Source: Fulvivirga imtechensis AK7 (GTDB lineage Bacteria; Bacteroidota; Bacteroidia; Cytophagales; Cyclobacteriaceae). From it: a stretch of DNA of 64,000 nt. The notes below the pieces were generated by a model. That model had not been told where the DNA came from. It did no database searches and worked only from the letters and a program-made list of their open reading frames with translations. Position 1 is the stretch's first letter. Every line of letters begins with the position of its first letter. Shown one piece after another: positions 19,339 to 27,565 of this stretch. Position numbers and translations under genes: made by a program. The stretch lies in NCBI RefSeq assembly GCF_000331535.1, contig NZ_AMZN01000002.1:62001-126000 (forward strand), read 5' to 3'.

Positions 19339-19923
19339 TCAATTCCGTGGAGGGAAAACTCCAGCAATACAAATTATAAAGTTGATGGCCAGGTAAGGCT
19401 GCACGAGACCAATAGGCTGACCGCTGCCTGTTGGGTTAATAGTAACATTGCCAGAAACTTGTCCACCCGTATTCAAGGTAACATTGGGCGCGGCACTATT
19501 GTAAGCTTGTGCAGGTCTGCCATTAGCCAAGGGAGCTGCTAACGTAGTAGCACCATTTGTACCAGGCACAGATTCCGTAGCAGCCTGATCTGAAGCTTGT
19601 ATCGTAGCAGAAAGACCACTGGTTGCAGCCTCGTGTGTATGAGGTGCGAGCTGTGCTACTGTCAGCGTAACTGTTTCTGAGCCACCCATTTGCCCCAGCC
19701 GGTAATCGCTGGTTCCTGGTCCCTGCCCTGCACCAACAGGTACGCGCCCTCTTAGGTCAGGCAGGTTAAAAGTAGTCTGCCCGTTTCCTCCATAGGTAGT
19801 GCCTATCAGGGAAAAGAGAGCGGTGTTTGATGAGATCGAGAGGGTTTGTCCGGCACAAAATGCCCAGTTTCTCGGGGCAAAATTAGGAGCCCAGCCCATA
19901 ATGGTAGCCATGTATTCTTCCAT
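19339..19923 (-). CDS. Phage tail collar domain protein (microcystin-dependent-protein family)
   Basis: A 194-residue protein with the complete tail-collar (PF07484) signature: G-W-A-P-N-F-A-P-R-N-W-A-F-C-A-G-Q, F-S-L-I-G-T-T-Y-G-G-N-G, F-N-L-P-D-L-R-G-R-V-P-V-G-A-G-Q-G-P-G and A-P-H-T-H-E, ending P-Y-L-A-I-N-F-I-I-C-I-A-G-V-F-P. Such proteins are frequent in Bacteroidota chromosomes outside prophages, and their role there is not established. No other phage gene is nearby, so I do not read this as a prophage. A shorter start at M5 (19911) is possible. It lies 90 bp upstream of the signal-less binding-protein gene on the same strand. Confidence 0.85.
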   Translation of the reverse strand: MEEYMATIMGWAPNFAPRNWAFCAGQTLSISSNTALFSLIGTTYGGNGQTTFNLPDLRGRVPVGAGQGPGTSDYRLGQMGGSETVTLTVAQLAPHTHEAATSGLSATIQASDQAATESVPGTNGATTLAAPLANGRPAQAYNSAAPNVTLNTGGQVSGNVTINPTGSGQPIGLVQPYLAINFIICIAGVFPPRN

Positions 19924-20064
19924 GTAGTTGGTAAGTTTTTAGTTTTAGTAATAATATTTGCCTGAAAACTACTAATCTTTTTGACAGATAAAAGACAAAT
20001 ATCTGATAAAATGGTACATGCGTACACAAGCGGTAGCTATAATATATTTTGAACTGGATAAGCG

Positions 20065-20658
20065 CTATTTTAATGCCCGGTCTATCTCCAGGATGACCTT
20101 CCTTTTTAATTGATCCAGGGCTGTCACCTTCTCTCTGTGACGGAGTTTTATGTCTTCAATTCTTACTTGTATCTCATTTATGTCTTCAATATCTTTCGCA
20201 GGTCCCTGTTCTAAAAGGATAGCTAATGATTTATCCTCATCACCCTTTAGAATATCCAGTTGATGGATGGTGTCTTCTAGCGCGTTGAGTTGATCCTCCA
20301 ACGCCTCGTAACCGTATATCGAATCCGGATCTGTTTTCTTTAGCGCTGCCAGGGCTTGTCTTATAATATTTCTCGACTGTGTGTGAGCGCAGGTTATGTT
20401 GCTATGGCGAAGTTCTGCATTGCAAAAGCCCAATCTTTCATAAGAAGTTACATCCGGGTGGCCAAGCTTTACGGGCCGGCCTTCATTGTTGAGCCTGACT
20501 TCTTCGTGTTTGAGGTCGCATGGGATGGCCTGCATTATTGATAGTTGCTGTCGGTAAGAGGCCAACTGACTAAGAAAGTTGTCATTTACAATCATCATGG
20601 GAGTTCGATTGGACAGGGGAAAATTACCCTTTTTCCGGTTTACCAGCACCATTTTCAT
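20065..20658 (-). CDS. Hypothetical coiled-coil protein
   Basis: A 197-residue protein with no signal peptide or membrane segment. Residues ~105-195 are strongly helical with heptad-like spacing (E-D-Q-L-N-A-L-E-D-T-I-H-Q-L-D, then I-R-H/R-E-K-V-T-A-L-D-Q-L-K-R-K), predicting a coiled coil. The N-terminal ~90 residues contain several conserved-looking polar motifs and two Cys residues but match no family I recognise. It lies upstream of the tail-collar gene on the same strand, separated by ~140 bp, so co-expression is possible but unproven. Confidence 0.65.
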   Translation of the reverse strand: MKMVLVNRKKGNFPLSNRTPMMIVNDNFLSQLASYRQQLSIMQAIPCDLKHEEVRLNNEGRPVKLGHPDVTSYERLGFCNAELRHSNITCAHTQSRNIIRQALAALKKTDPDSIYGYEALEDQLNALEDTIHQLDILKGDEDKSLAILLEQGPAKDIEDINEIQVRIEDIKLRHREKVTALDQLKRKVILEIDRALK

Positions 20659-20719
20659 GTTATTATCACTAATTTTAACAGCAATAATTAATTATTTAGC
20701 TAAAACCTAACCAAAAGCA

Positions 20720-21373
20720 ATGAAAACTAAAATGAATGGCCTGTATGGCTTGTTTTTTTTGTTAGTCGCAGTTCTTCTTTCTGCCGGTTGCGACAGAACT
20801 GCCCAAAAAGATGAAGAAAGACAGGATAATGAACAGCCTGAAACCTCTGAAGATGAAAGAGGTCGGAAACGACCTGAAGAAACAATAACCCTGGAACGTG
20901 CCCATGAAATGTATAAGGCGTATCGTGAACGTGCGGAGGCACTTGCCAATTTGAAGGATGGCGAAGAAGATGCCAGCTATGGATGGCATTCTATAGGTTT
21001 TTATAAAAATTACATTGCCTATCTGGAGCGCGAGGCGAGAAAGGTGCGTATTCCTATTTCGGGCCTTCGTATGTATTATGTGGCTTACCCTGAGGGTGAG
21101 GATGGTAAATATAGCGGTTATCAGACGTATATGTATGTGCCTACATATTATGATAAGGAAGCCAAGCGGCATATTGCATTTGATCCGCTGCATATTGGCG
21201 ATGATGGCAAACCGCTTCCGATACACGAGATCATCGTTGGAGGCATGGATGCCAAAAGGATTAATGGTAAAGAAGTAAAGCAGGGAGCTATGCTTATGCG
21301 AGTGGCTGAAGCCACCATCAGTTCTATAGCTAATATGGGCGAGATGTGTGAACCCAACTGCGAAAATTATTAA
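20720..21373 (+). CDS. Hypothetical lipoprotein, first gene of a two-component cluster
   Basis: A 217-residue lipoprotein with lipobox L-S-A-G-Cys24 and a low-complexity acidic linker (~28-55, rich in E/D/R/Q). The rest is a single domain of unknown family, with I-A-Y-L-E-R-E-A-R-K-V-R and V-P-T-Y-Y-D motifs and three Cys in the mature part near the C-terminus (M-C-E-P-N-C). It is followed after 17 bp by a polytopic membrane protein and then a histidine kinase and response regulator on the same strand. A sensory or signal-presenting role in that system is inference only. Confidence 0.75.
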   Translation: MKTKMNGLYGLFFLLVAVLLSAGCDRTAQKDEERQDNEQPETSEDERGRKRPEETITLERAHEMYKAYRERAEALANLKDGEEDASYGWHSIGFYKNYIAYLEREARKVRIPISGLRMYYVAYPEGEDGKYSGYQTYMYVPTYYDKEAKRHIAFDPLHIGDDGKPLPIHEIIVGGMDAKRINGKEVKQGAMLMRVAEATISSIANMGEMCEPNCENY

Positions 21374-21390
21374 AAAGGAAAATCAAATAA

Positions 21391-22041
21391 ATGAGTCTAT
21401 TAGGGCTGATTAAGTTTCTTGAACTTATTACCGCGATCTTAGGATCCGTTTTTTACAAAAAGTACTCTCATTCGTTTTTGAGGTACTTTTTGTTTCTCTT
21501 ATGGTTTGTAGTTGGCGTGGAGTTCACCATGTGGGCATTGAAGCATTATAACGACATCAGGTTTCAGAATAATTTTATTTATAATGTATTGACTTCAATA
21601 TTGTACATATATTTTTTTCTGCTTTACTACAAGATCATTAATACTGCGCGTTACAAACGCCTGGTGTTTTTTTTTCTGATCGCATTCATTCTGTCCGTAA
21701 CCGTCAATTTTTTATGGATACAGGGGTTGATGCTTACCACGCCATTTCATTCATACCCATTCACTATCGGAGCAATATTGCTCATTCTTACAATAGGTTT
21801 GTTTTTTGTGGAAATTTTAAACACAGAAAAGGTACTGTACTTTAAGAGGTATCTGATGTTCTGGATAAGCGTGGGACTGTTTTTATACTATACGGCCATC
21901 ATTCCATATATTATCAGTCTTAATTTTCTTCCGGCTTTTCGCAGTTCTTCCATCTGGTCCTTTATTATCTTTACACTAAATCTGATGATGTACGGTTGCT
22001 TTAGCATTGGCTTTATTGTTAGTAAAAAGTTGTCAGACTAA
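21391..22041 (+). CDS. Polytopic inner-membrane protein (about 7 TM helices)
   Basis: A 216-residue, extremely hydrophobic protein with about seven predicted transmembrane helices and short charged loops, and no recognised catalytic motif. The helix count and lack of soluble domains recall 7TM sensory membrane proteins. It lies between the lipoprotein gene and a histidine kinase whose only extracytoplasmic part is one TM helix, so it could be the membrane sensor that feeds the kinase (inference). Downstream gap to the kinase start is 49 bp. Confidence 0.75.
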   Translation: MSLLGLIKFLELITAILGSVFYKKYSHSFLRYFLFLLWFVVGVEFTMWALKHYNDIRFQNNFIYNVLTSILYIYFFLLYYKIINTARYKRLVFFFLIAFILSVTVNFLWIQGLMLTTPFHSYPFTIGAILLILTIGLFFVEILNTEKVLYFKRYLMFWISVGLFLYYTAIIPYIISLNFLPAFRSSSIWSFIIFTLNLMMYGCFSIGFIVSKKLSD

Positions 22042-22090
22042 ATGAGTGAATAGCAAGCGCTGCCGGGCTATGAACTATGAATAATGTAAT

Positions 22091-22846
22091 ATGGAGCATG
22101 AGGTTATTTTAGCGGCTACTATTACATTACTGATCCTGGTAATGATCATTATTTTTTTGTTTGGAATTTTTCAGACCAGAAAAAACCAGTATATACAAGC
22201 AGAGAAACATTTTGAAGAAGAGATTGCAAAATCTCAAATGGAGATACAGGAGCAAGCCCTTAAGAATATCGGATGGGAACTGCATGACAACATCGGCCAG
22301 TTACTGTCCATAGTACGGATGCAACTGAATATATTACACGCCAAGCTTCAGGACGATCATAAAAGTGAAGCTGCTGACATCAGCGAATTGGTGGGCGATT
22401 GTTTAAAAGAAATAAGGCTGCTATCAAAGACGCTCAACTCTGAGGTAATACGTGAAATAGGCCTGGTGCGCTCCATAGAGCTTGAGCTGGAACGATTCAA
22501 TAAGCTTAATTTCCTTAAGGCCACGCTCAATATTCATGGAAATGAACGTCCTGTTAAGGATAAAGATGAGATCATTATCTTTAGGATATTACAAGAGTTT
22601 TTTGCTAATGTTATTAAACATTCAAAAGCTCGTTCATTAGTAGTGGACCTTGAATATCAATCTCAAACGCTGGTAATTTCTGCAGAAGATGATGGTATCG
22701 GGTTTAACCATTCGGATGTGACAAAAGGCTCTGGTTTGATGAACATGGAAAGCCGTGCTGAACTTATCGGAGCGGACTATGCCATTCATAGTGCTCCTGA
22801 GAAAGGGGTTAAGCTTTTGCTAAAATATAATCTAAAGGAAACTTAA
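22091..22846 (+). CDS. NarX/DesK-type sensor histidine kinase
   Basis: A 251-residue minimal kinase. One N-terminal TM helix (~6-28) is followed by a short coiled coil and a HisKA_3 dimerisation domain with phospho-acceptor His65 (W-E-L-H-D-N-I-G-Q). The HATPase_c domain shows the N box (F-F-A-N-V-I-K-H-S), the G1 box (D-D-G-I-G-F) and the G2 box (G-S-G-L-M-N-M). There is no extracellular sensor domain, implying that the signal comes from a partner, plausibly the preceding membrane protein or lipoprotein. Its stop codon is one base from the response-regulator start, a strong sign of a cognate pair. Confidence 0.92.
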   Translation: MEHEVILAATITLLILVMIIIFLFGIFQTRKNQYIQAEKHFEEEIAKSQMEIQEQALKNIGWELHDNIGQLLSIVRMQLNILHAKLQDDHKSEAADISELVGDCLKEIRLLSKTLNSEVIREIGLVRSIELELERFNKLNFLKATLNIHGNERPVKDKDEIIIFRILQEFFANVIKHSKARSLVVDLEYQSQTLVISAEDDGIGFNHSDVTKGSGLMNMESRAELIGADYAIHSAPEKGVKLLLKYNLKET

Positions 22847-22847
22847 T

Positions 22848-23489
22848 ATGGATGACTATTCAGTGGTAATTGTTGATGATCATGTGCTTTTTGCGCAAGC
22901 CCTTGAAAACCTTGTAAATACATTTGATCATTTCAAAGTATTGTATCACGTAAAAAACGGGCATGAGCTTCTGGAAAAATTGGAAGATACGGAGAGTATA
23001 CCGGATATAGCGCTCATGGACATAAATATGCCGGTGATGAACGGTATTGAAACCATGCAGCGGATTAACAACAGTCACCCTGACATCCGCGTGCTGGCGC
23101 TATCTATGGATGATGATGAAGGGACAATCATCAAAATGCTGAGGGCCGGGGCAAAGGGATACTTGCTTAAAGATATACACCCGGATACCTTTCGCACGGC
23201 TCTGAATGACGTAACTCAAAAGGGTTTTTATTATTCTGACAGGATAACAAATACTGTTTTGAGTTCCCTCCATAAAAGTGAACCACCTGAAATACACCTT
23301 AAGGAGAGGGAGATAGAATTCCTGAAGCTCGTTTGTACGGAAAAGACTTACAAGGAAATAGCCGGTGATATGTTTTTAAGCCCTAAGACTATAGATGGCT
23401 ATAGGGAATCTCTCTTTGAAAAGTTGCAGGTAAAAAGCAGAATTGGCCTGGTGATCTATGCTATAAAAAATGATCTGTATAAGGTGTAG
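22848..23489 (+). CDS. NarL/FixJ-family response regulator
   Basis: A 213-residue transcription factor. The receiver domain (1-~122) has the acidic pocket Asp10-Asp11, phospho-acceptor Asp58 (A-L-M-D-I-N-M-P), the switch Ser86 and invariant Lys108 (L-L-K-D-I). The C-terminal LuxR-type helix-turn-helix (~150-210) shows L-K-E-R-E-I-E-F-L and T-Y-K-E-I-A-G-D-M-F-L-S-P-K-T-I-D. It should be phosphorylated by the kinase encoded one base upstream and then bind DNA. Its targets are unknown; the nearest downstream genes are a secreted subtilase and the RiPP precursor. Confidence 0.95.
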   Translation: MDDYSVVIVDDHVLFAQALENLVNTFDHFKVLYHVKNGHELLEKLEDTESIPDIALMDINMPVMNGIETMQRINNSHPDIRVLALSMDDDEGTIIKMLRAGAKGYLLKDIHPDTFRTALNDVTQKGFYYSDRITNTVLSSLHKSEPPEIHLKEREIEFLKLVCTEKTYKEIAGDMFLSPKTIDGYRESLFEKLQVKSRIGLVIYAIKNDLYKV

Positions 23490-23905
23490 ATTATGTTTCG
23501 ATTGACAGTCGGAACATTTATCTTTTAGCAGATATCGGTGTCTACATGGCATCATCCCGGACGTAACGCAGTGAAGATCCGGGATCTACCCACTATTGAC
23601 AGTGTCGGGAACTTTAGCTTCAGGCCGATCGGGAGATTCCAGGATGACGTGGTGGTTTAATTCCGCTCAATATTGAGACTGGCGGGATGACGTTCTTACT
23701 GAGCATCACACTCCCTGTAGTTTGTAGTCGCGATCAACAAAAAACTAAAGGGGATTATTCCCTTTTATTTCGGGTCGTTTTCCTCTGTTACCCGCCTATG
23801 GCAACAACTAATTTTGAATTACTAAAACCAACTGAAAGCGAATTTCAGTACAGCGGATTCTGAAAAGCTGCAACAGAGTAAGAGTAATTCAAAAACCAAC
23901 AAACC
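23490..23905. other. Long gene-free leader of the subtilase with a REP-like hairpin
   Basis: This 416-bp gap holds no credible gene. At 23554-23585 an 8-bp palindrome (ATCCCGGA pairing with TCCGGGAT) lies in a sequence resembling intergenic repeats common in Bacteroidota (GACGTAACGCAGTGAAGATC), followed by decayed related text to ~23700. At 23747-23770 AAAGGG pairs with CCCTTT and is followed by TATTT, a weak candidate terminator for the two-component operon. Confidence 0.5.
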
Positions 23906-26905
23906 ATGATACCTAAATTTTACACACTACGACACTCCCGGTATTGGGACGTAGACTGGGTGCTGAAGCTTCTGCTTCTGGCGTGTATCCTGCTTACTTC
24001 TACATCAATCATTTACGCGCAGGATTATTTCTATTACTATAAAGGGGAGAAACAAAGGCTTGAGCTGAACACCGGATACGTTTATGTGGTGACTTCAACA
24101 AGTATATCGGATTCCTTGGAGTTGAAAACGATGATAAACAGGAACATTCAGATTAGCAAGTTTGGTACGGACAACTCCGCTCAAACGCTGAAGTCTGTCT
24201 CCAAAACGGCCAATTCAGGTATTACCAATTGGGCAGAACTTAGGCTTTCTGAAAAACTTAGTTCTGAAGAATATTTGCTGTATTTAGAGCAGTTGGAAAG
24301 AGACGAAAGTATTAAGAATGCTTCTCCGTATTTCAAAAATGAAAACAAGGACAAATTAGGCTTGTCCGACTACTTTTATGTGAAGCTAAAGCACGAACGA
24401 GACTTCAGCCGACTGGAAAAAATGGCAGCGGAGCTCGGATCCGAGATTGTCGGGCAAAATAAGTTCATGCCATTGTGGTATACTATGAAAACTGTACCGG
24501 ATGCAAAATTAAATGCGCTGGAGCAGGCCAATCGTTTCTATGAATCGGGATTATTCGAACATGCAGAACCCGATTTCATGGAGGACGACCTGGTTCATGT
24601 ACCCAACGATCCGTTCTACGTTGATCAATGGGGACTGACGAATACCGGTCATTATGGAGGTATTGCTGGTATGGATATCCGTGCTTTGGGCGCCTGGGAT
24701 ATTACTAAAGGCAGCAGAGATGTGGTGGTGGCTGTTTTAGACCATGGATTTGAAATGAATCATCCCGACTTACAGGGAAATACCTTTGGAACCGGTTTTG
24801 ATACGGAATCAGGCACTAGTCCTGCCCTTTTGTTGGGCAGCCATGGCACCGCTTGTGCCGGTATTATAGCTGCAACGGGTGATAATAATACAGGTGTTAC
24901 CGGTGTGGCGCCTAACGCACGGCTAATGTCGGTGAGCAACTCTCTTGTGGGTACACCCAATTCAAGACAAAGGAGGGCTGACGGTATTAACTGGGCCTGG
25001 CAAAATGGTGCCGATGTAATCAGCAATTCCTGGGGTTCGGGTGTTCAATATGCTATTATTGATAACGCCATCACTAATGCGCTAACGAATGGGCGTGGAG
25101 GTTTGGGTACTATTATTGTTTTCTCAGCCGGCAATGGCAATGGTAATGTTGGTTACCCTGCCAACAGCAACCCCGACATTATTGCAGTAGGAGCAATGAG
25201 CCCCTGCGGAGAGAGAAAAAGTCCTTTGTCATGCGATGGTGAGGGTTGGGGAAGTGACTTTGGAGCCCAGTTGGATGTAGTGGCTCCGGGTGTGTTGATA
25301 TCTACCACAGACAGACAAGGGGCTACAGGATACAATACAGGCACTGCCATACATCCGCTCAATGGAGGCACCATTTTAGCTGCTGATTACGGTGATCAAA
25401 ACTATACGGTCTGGTTTAACGGTACTTCATCTGCCTGCCCCATGGTGGCCGGTGTAGCGGCATTGATTTTATCTGTAAACCCATGTCTGACACATGATGA
25501 GGTAGAAGATATTATTGAGCAGACAGCCAGAAAGGTTGGCGGTTATGCCTATGCCAACACTATGGGCAGGCCTAATGGTACATGGCATAATGAAATGGGC
25601 TATGGGCTTGTAGATGCAGAAGCTGCCGTGGAGCTGGCTCAGCAGTTATTACCTGCCGGAAGTGAGTTTGATCTTTACTCAAAGGATCGCCCCTTTGATA
25701 CCGGTGCAGAACCTAATCCGGATGGTGGCCCTATGTGGATCAGTGAAGACATTTGGGTACGTCAGAACTTAGATGGGGGCCTGGCTCATGAAAACCCTGA
25801 GTATAAGATGTTTTCTCCTAATGGTGTGTACGTCAGGGTGCGAAATAACAGCTCTGTTACCAGCGAATGCGCAAATCTTTCGCTGTATTTTTCGAAAGCA
25901 TCTACAGGCCTGGTATGGCCCAATCATTGGACCAACTACACACTCTCCGGGGTGCTGAATGGCGATAAGGTAAACACTGTGTCTGTTCCTCCGATTCCGC
26001 CGGGCGGCACCACGATAATAGAAATACCCTGGTATCCACCCAATCCCGGTGATTTTGTTAACGATATACACCACTTCTGTCTGCTCGCACGTATCGAATC
26101 TCCGGCAGACCCCATGTTTAATGAGCAAAATGGAGTGGGGGTGAGTATTAATGTGAAAAACAATAACAACATTGTATGGAAGAATGTGCAGGTGTATAAT
26201 AATGATAGCGATAGTTACTTTACCAGTCTTTACATAAGAGGAGTCCAACGCGGATGGAGTAAGATCAATCTCCGGTTTTACGATCGCGGTTTTAATGACA
26301 GAATAGAGAAGCCATTCTTTGATCGCGGAGGGGAGATATATGTAAAAGTAGAGCCTGAATTTTTTGAACGCATCAAGAAAGCAGAACTTCAGGACATTAA
26401 GATCATTGATGAAAATATGCTGTTCATCGCCTCTCCAAAAGCCACTATTTATGGCATCGAGATCAATGATCAGGAAACCTTCTCCATGCATTTTGCTTTC
26501 AGGGTTGACGTGGGAGATAGGGAAGAGGTATTGCTTGATGTGTTGCAACAGAATACTGAAAAGAGAACACTGGAAGGGGGTGAACGGTTTGTCATTACAA
26601 AATCTTCAAAAGCCCCGTTTTCTGATGAAAGACTGTCTGTTAATAAATCTAACCTGGTTTATCCTAACCCGGCAAAAGACGAGATATACATTAAGTATAG
26701 TGTAGATTCAGACAACAGTTTGGTAGAAGTATCAGTATACGATGCGCTTGATCCAAACAATGAAGTGCAGTTGTACACAGGAGAACATAATAGGGGTGAA
26801 TATTTTGAGTGGTATAATATTCAAAACCTTAAAAAGGGTGTGTATGTGTTGAAACTCAAAATAGGGGATGAAGTAAAAACAGAAAGGATAGTAGTAAGTA
26901 AGTAG
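23906..26905 (+). CDS. T9SS-secreted subtilisin-like (S8) serine protease
   Basis: A 999-residue secreted protease. A signal peptide with a long N-region (to ~39, ending I-I-Y-A-Q) precedes an N-terminal propeptide-like region (~40-225). The S8 domain (~235-590) has the full triad: Asp279 (V-L-D-H-G-F), His313 (G-S-H-G-T-A-C-A-G) and Ser508 (F-N-G-T-S-S-A-C-P), plus the oxyanion Asn in S-A-G-N-G-N-G. Beta-rich domains follow (~600-910). The last ~80 residues form a type A T9SS sorting domain (V-Y-P-N-P-A-K-D start, K-K-G-V-Y-V-L-K near the end). It is probably an extracellular protein-degrading enzyme. It lies 273 bp upstream of the RiPP precursor; a role in leader removal is conceivable but unsupported. 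Confidence 0.93.
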   Translation: MIPKFYTLRHSRYWDVDWVLKLLLLACILLTSTSIIYAQDYFYYYKGEKQRLELNTGYVYVVTSTSISDSLELKTMINRNIQISKFGTDNSAQTLKSVSKTANSGITNWAELRLSEKLSSEEYLLYLEQLERDESIKNASPYFKNENKDKLGLSDYFYVKLKHERDFSRLEKMAAELGSEIVGQNKFMPLWYTMKTVPDAKLNALEQANRFYESGLFEHAEPDFMEDDLVHVPNDPFYVDQWGLTNTGHYGGIAGMDIRALGAWDITKGSRDVVVAVLDHGFEMNHPDLQGNTFGTGFDTESGTSPALLLGSHGTACAGIIAATGDNNTGVTGVAPNARLMSVSNSLVGTPNSRQRRADGINWAWQNGADVISNSWGSGVQYAIIDNAITNALTNGRGGLGTIIVFSAGNGNGNVGYPANSNPDIIAVGAMSPCGERKSPLSCDGEGWGSDFGAQLDVVAPGVLISTTDRQGATGYNTGTAIHPLNGGTILAADYGDQNYTVWFNGTSSACPMVAGVAALILSVNPCLTHDEVEDIIEQTARKVGGYAYANTMGRPNGTWHNEMGYGLVDAEAAVELAQQLLPAGSEFDLYSKDRPFDTGAEPNPDGGPMWISEDIWVRQNLDGGLAHENPEYKMFSPNGVYVRVRNNSSVTSECANLSLYFSKASTGLVWPNHWTNYTLSGVLNGDKVNTVSVPPIPPGGTTIIEIPWYPPNPGDFVNDIHHFCLLARIESPADPMFNEQNGVGVSINVKNNNNIVWKNVQVYNNDSDSYFTSLYIRGVQRGWSKINLRFYDRGFNDRIEKPFFDRGGEIYVKVEPEFFERIKKAELQDIKIIDENMLFIASPKATIYGIEINDQETFSMHFAFRVDVGDREEVLLDVLQQNTEKRTLEGGERFVITKSSKAPFSDERLSVNKSNLVYPNPAKDEIYIKYSVDSDNSLVEVSVYDALDPNNEVQLYTGEHNRGEYFEWYNIQNLKKGVYVLKLKIGDEVKTERIVVSK

Positions 26906-26930
26906 TAATAGTTTCTTCATATTTCACAGT

Positions 26931-26965
26931 AAGCTGCCCATGGTAATTATTTGCCGGGGCAGCTT
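26931..26965 (+). terminator. Candidate terminator of the subtilase gene
   Basis: A perfect 9-bp stem, AAGCTGCCC (26931-26939) with GGGCAGCTT (26957-26965), is followed by CATTTTAT, starting 26 bp after the protease stop codon. The T run is short, so efficiency is uncertain. Confidence 0.55.
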
Positions 26966-27027
26966 CATTTTATGCACTTTGTGTCAGACCGTAATTGGCT
27001 CCCAAATTCATTGACCTGTGCCCATAT

Positions 27028-27058
27028 GTCGTTCACGCTATTTCTCAGGTCGTTCACG
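27028..27058. promoter_or_regulatory. Direct repeat upstream of the RiPP precursor, possible regulator site
   Basis: GTCGTTCACG occurs at 27028-27037 and again at 27049-27058, a 21-bp repeat distance (two helical turns), ~120 bp before the precursor start. A 9-10-bp direct repeat at this spacing is the geometry of LytTR-type regulator sites, although the bases match the LytTR consensus only at the central GTT. Binding is inferred only. Confidence 0.3.
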
Positions 27059-27178
27059 TGTTTCGTATTGTTTCGGATGCGAGAATTGTCTTACTTGAAT
27101 CATACTTAAACTCAAAAAAGGAACAGCAAAATAATGTTGCTTTTAGAGGAAATTTAAATCTAATAAAACTGTAATTCT

Positions 27179-27394
27179 ATGAAAAAGAACAAGTTAACCC
27201 TAAATGACCTTTCAGTAAAGAGCTTTGTAACTTCCTTCGAACCTGGAAGCAATGATACTATTAAAGGAGGAGCCCGGTCGTTGAATTTGTGTACTGCCTC
27301 TGGAGTTTGTGTTTGCAGAACAGAAGATTGTGAAACTCAAGTGGCCTGTGATCTAACAAACACTTGTCCTCCGATCAAAACACAACCTTTATAA
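27179..27394 (+). CDS. RiPP precursor peptide, lanthipeptide-like with double-Gly leader
   Basis: A 71-residue peptide. The leader M-K-K-N-K-L-T-L-N-D-L-S-V-K-S-F-V-T-S-F has the L-x-L-(x)2-L-x-V-x-S-F-V-T pattern of Bacteroidota class I lanthipeptide (pinensin-type) precursors and ends in a double glycine (Gly30-Gly31). The predicted core (32-71, 40 residues) has six Cys (38, 44, 46, 51, 57, 63), with many Thr and two Ser available for dehydration and thioether rings. No LanB, LanC, radical-SAM, peptidase-transporter or immunity gene is in the window, so this is an orphan precursor or is modified by distant enzymes. Disulfide-bonded use of the six Cys is the alternative. The gene is isolated between the subtilase and convergent GH16 genes. 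Confidence 0.75.
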   Translation: MKKNKLTLNDLSVKSFVTSFEPGSNDTIKGGARSLNLCTASGVCVCRTEDCETQVACDLTNTCPPIKTQPL

Positions 27395-27422
27395 TAAATA
27401 GCTGGTTTTTGATTGCGTAATA

Positions 27423-27553
27423 GAAGAGGCTGTCAAAAGTCACTCGTCATTCCAAACTTGATTTGGAATCCCCTGGAAATGAGCAGAAACTAATCAGGGG
27501 ATACTGAATCAAGTTCAGGATGACGTCAGAAGATGACTTTTAACAGCCTCTTC
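27423..27553. repeat. 131-bp snap-back repeat between convergent genes
   Basis: Outer arms GAAGAGGCTGTCAAAAGTCA (27423-27442) and its complement at 27534-27553 (one mismatch) enclose inner arms 27445-27475 and 27499-27529 that also pair almost fully, each containing its own small hairpin (TTCCAAA with TTTGGAA; CTGAA with TTCAG). The inner part resembles the CGTCATCCTGAACTTGATTCAGG-type intergenic repeat widespread in Bacteroidota. Lying between convergent genes, it may serve as a bidirectional terminator. Confidence 0.8.
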
Positions 27554-27565
27554 ATTTCAAAGAGG

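Noticed and set aside
19339-19923. Prophage, suggested by the tail-collar protein
   Set aside because: No capsid, terminase, integrase or lysis gene nearby; tail-collar proteins are common in Bacteroidota chromosomes.
25769-26548. A 259-codon minus-strand open frame within the subtilase gene
   Set aside because: Antisense to the protease C-terminal domains; composition is unlike a real protein and no homology is recognised.
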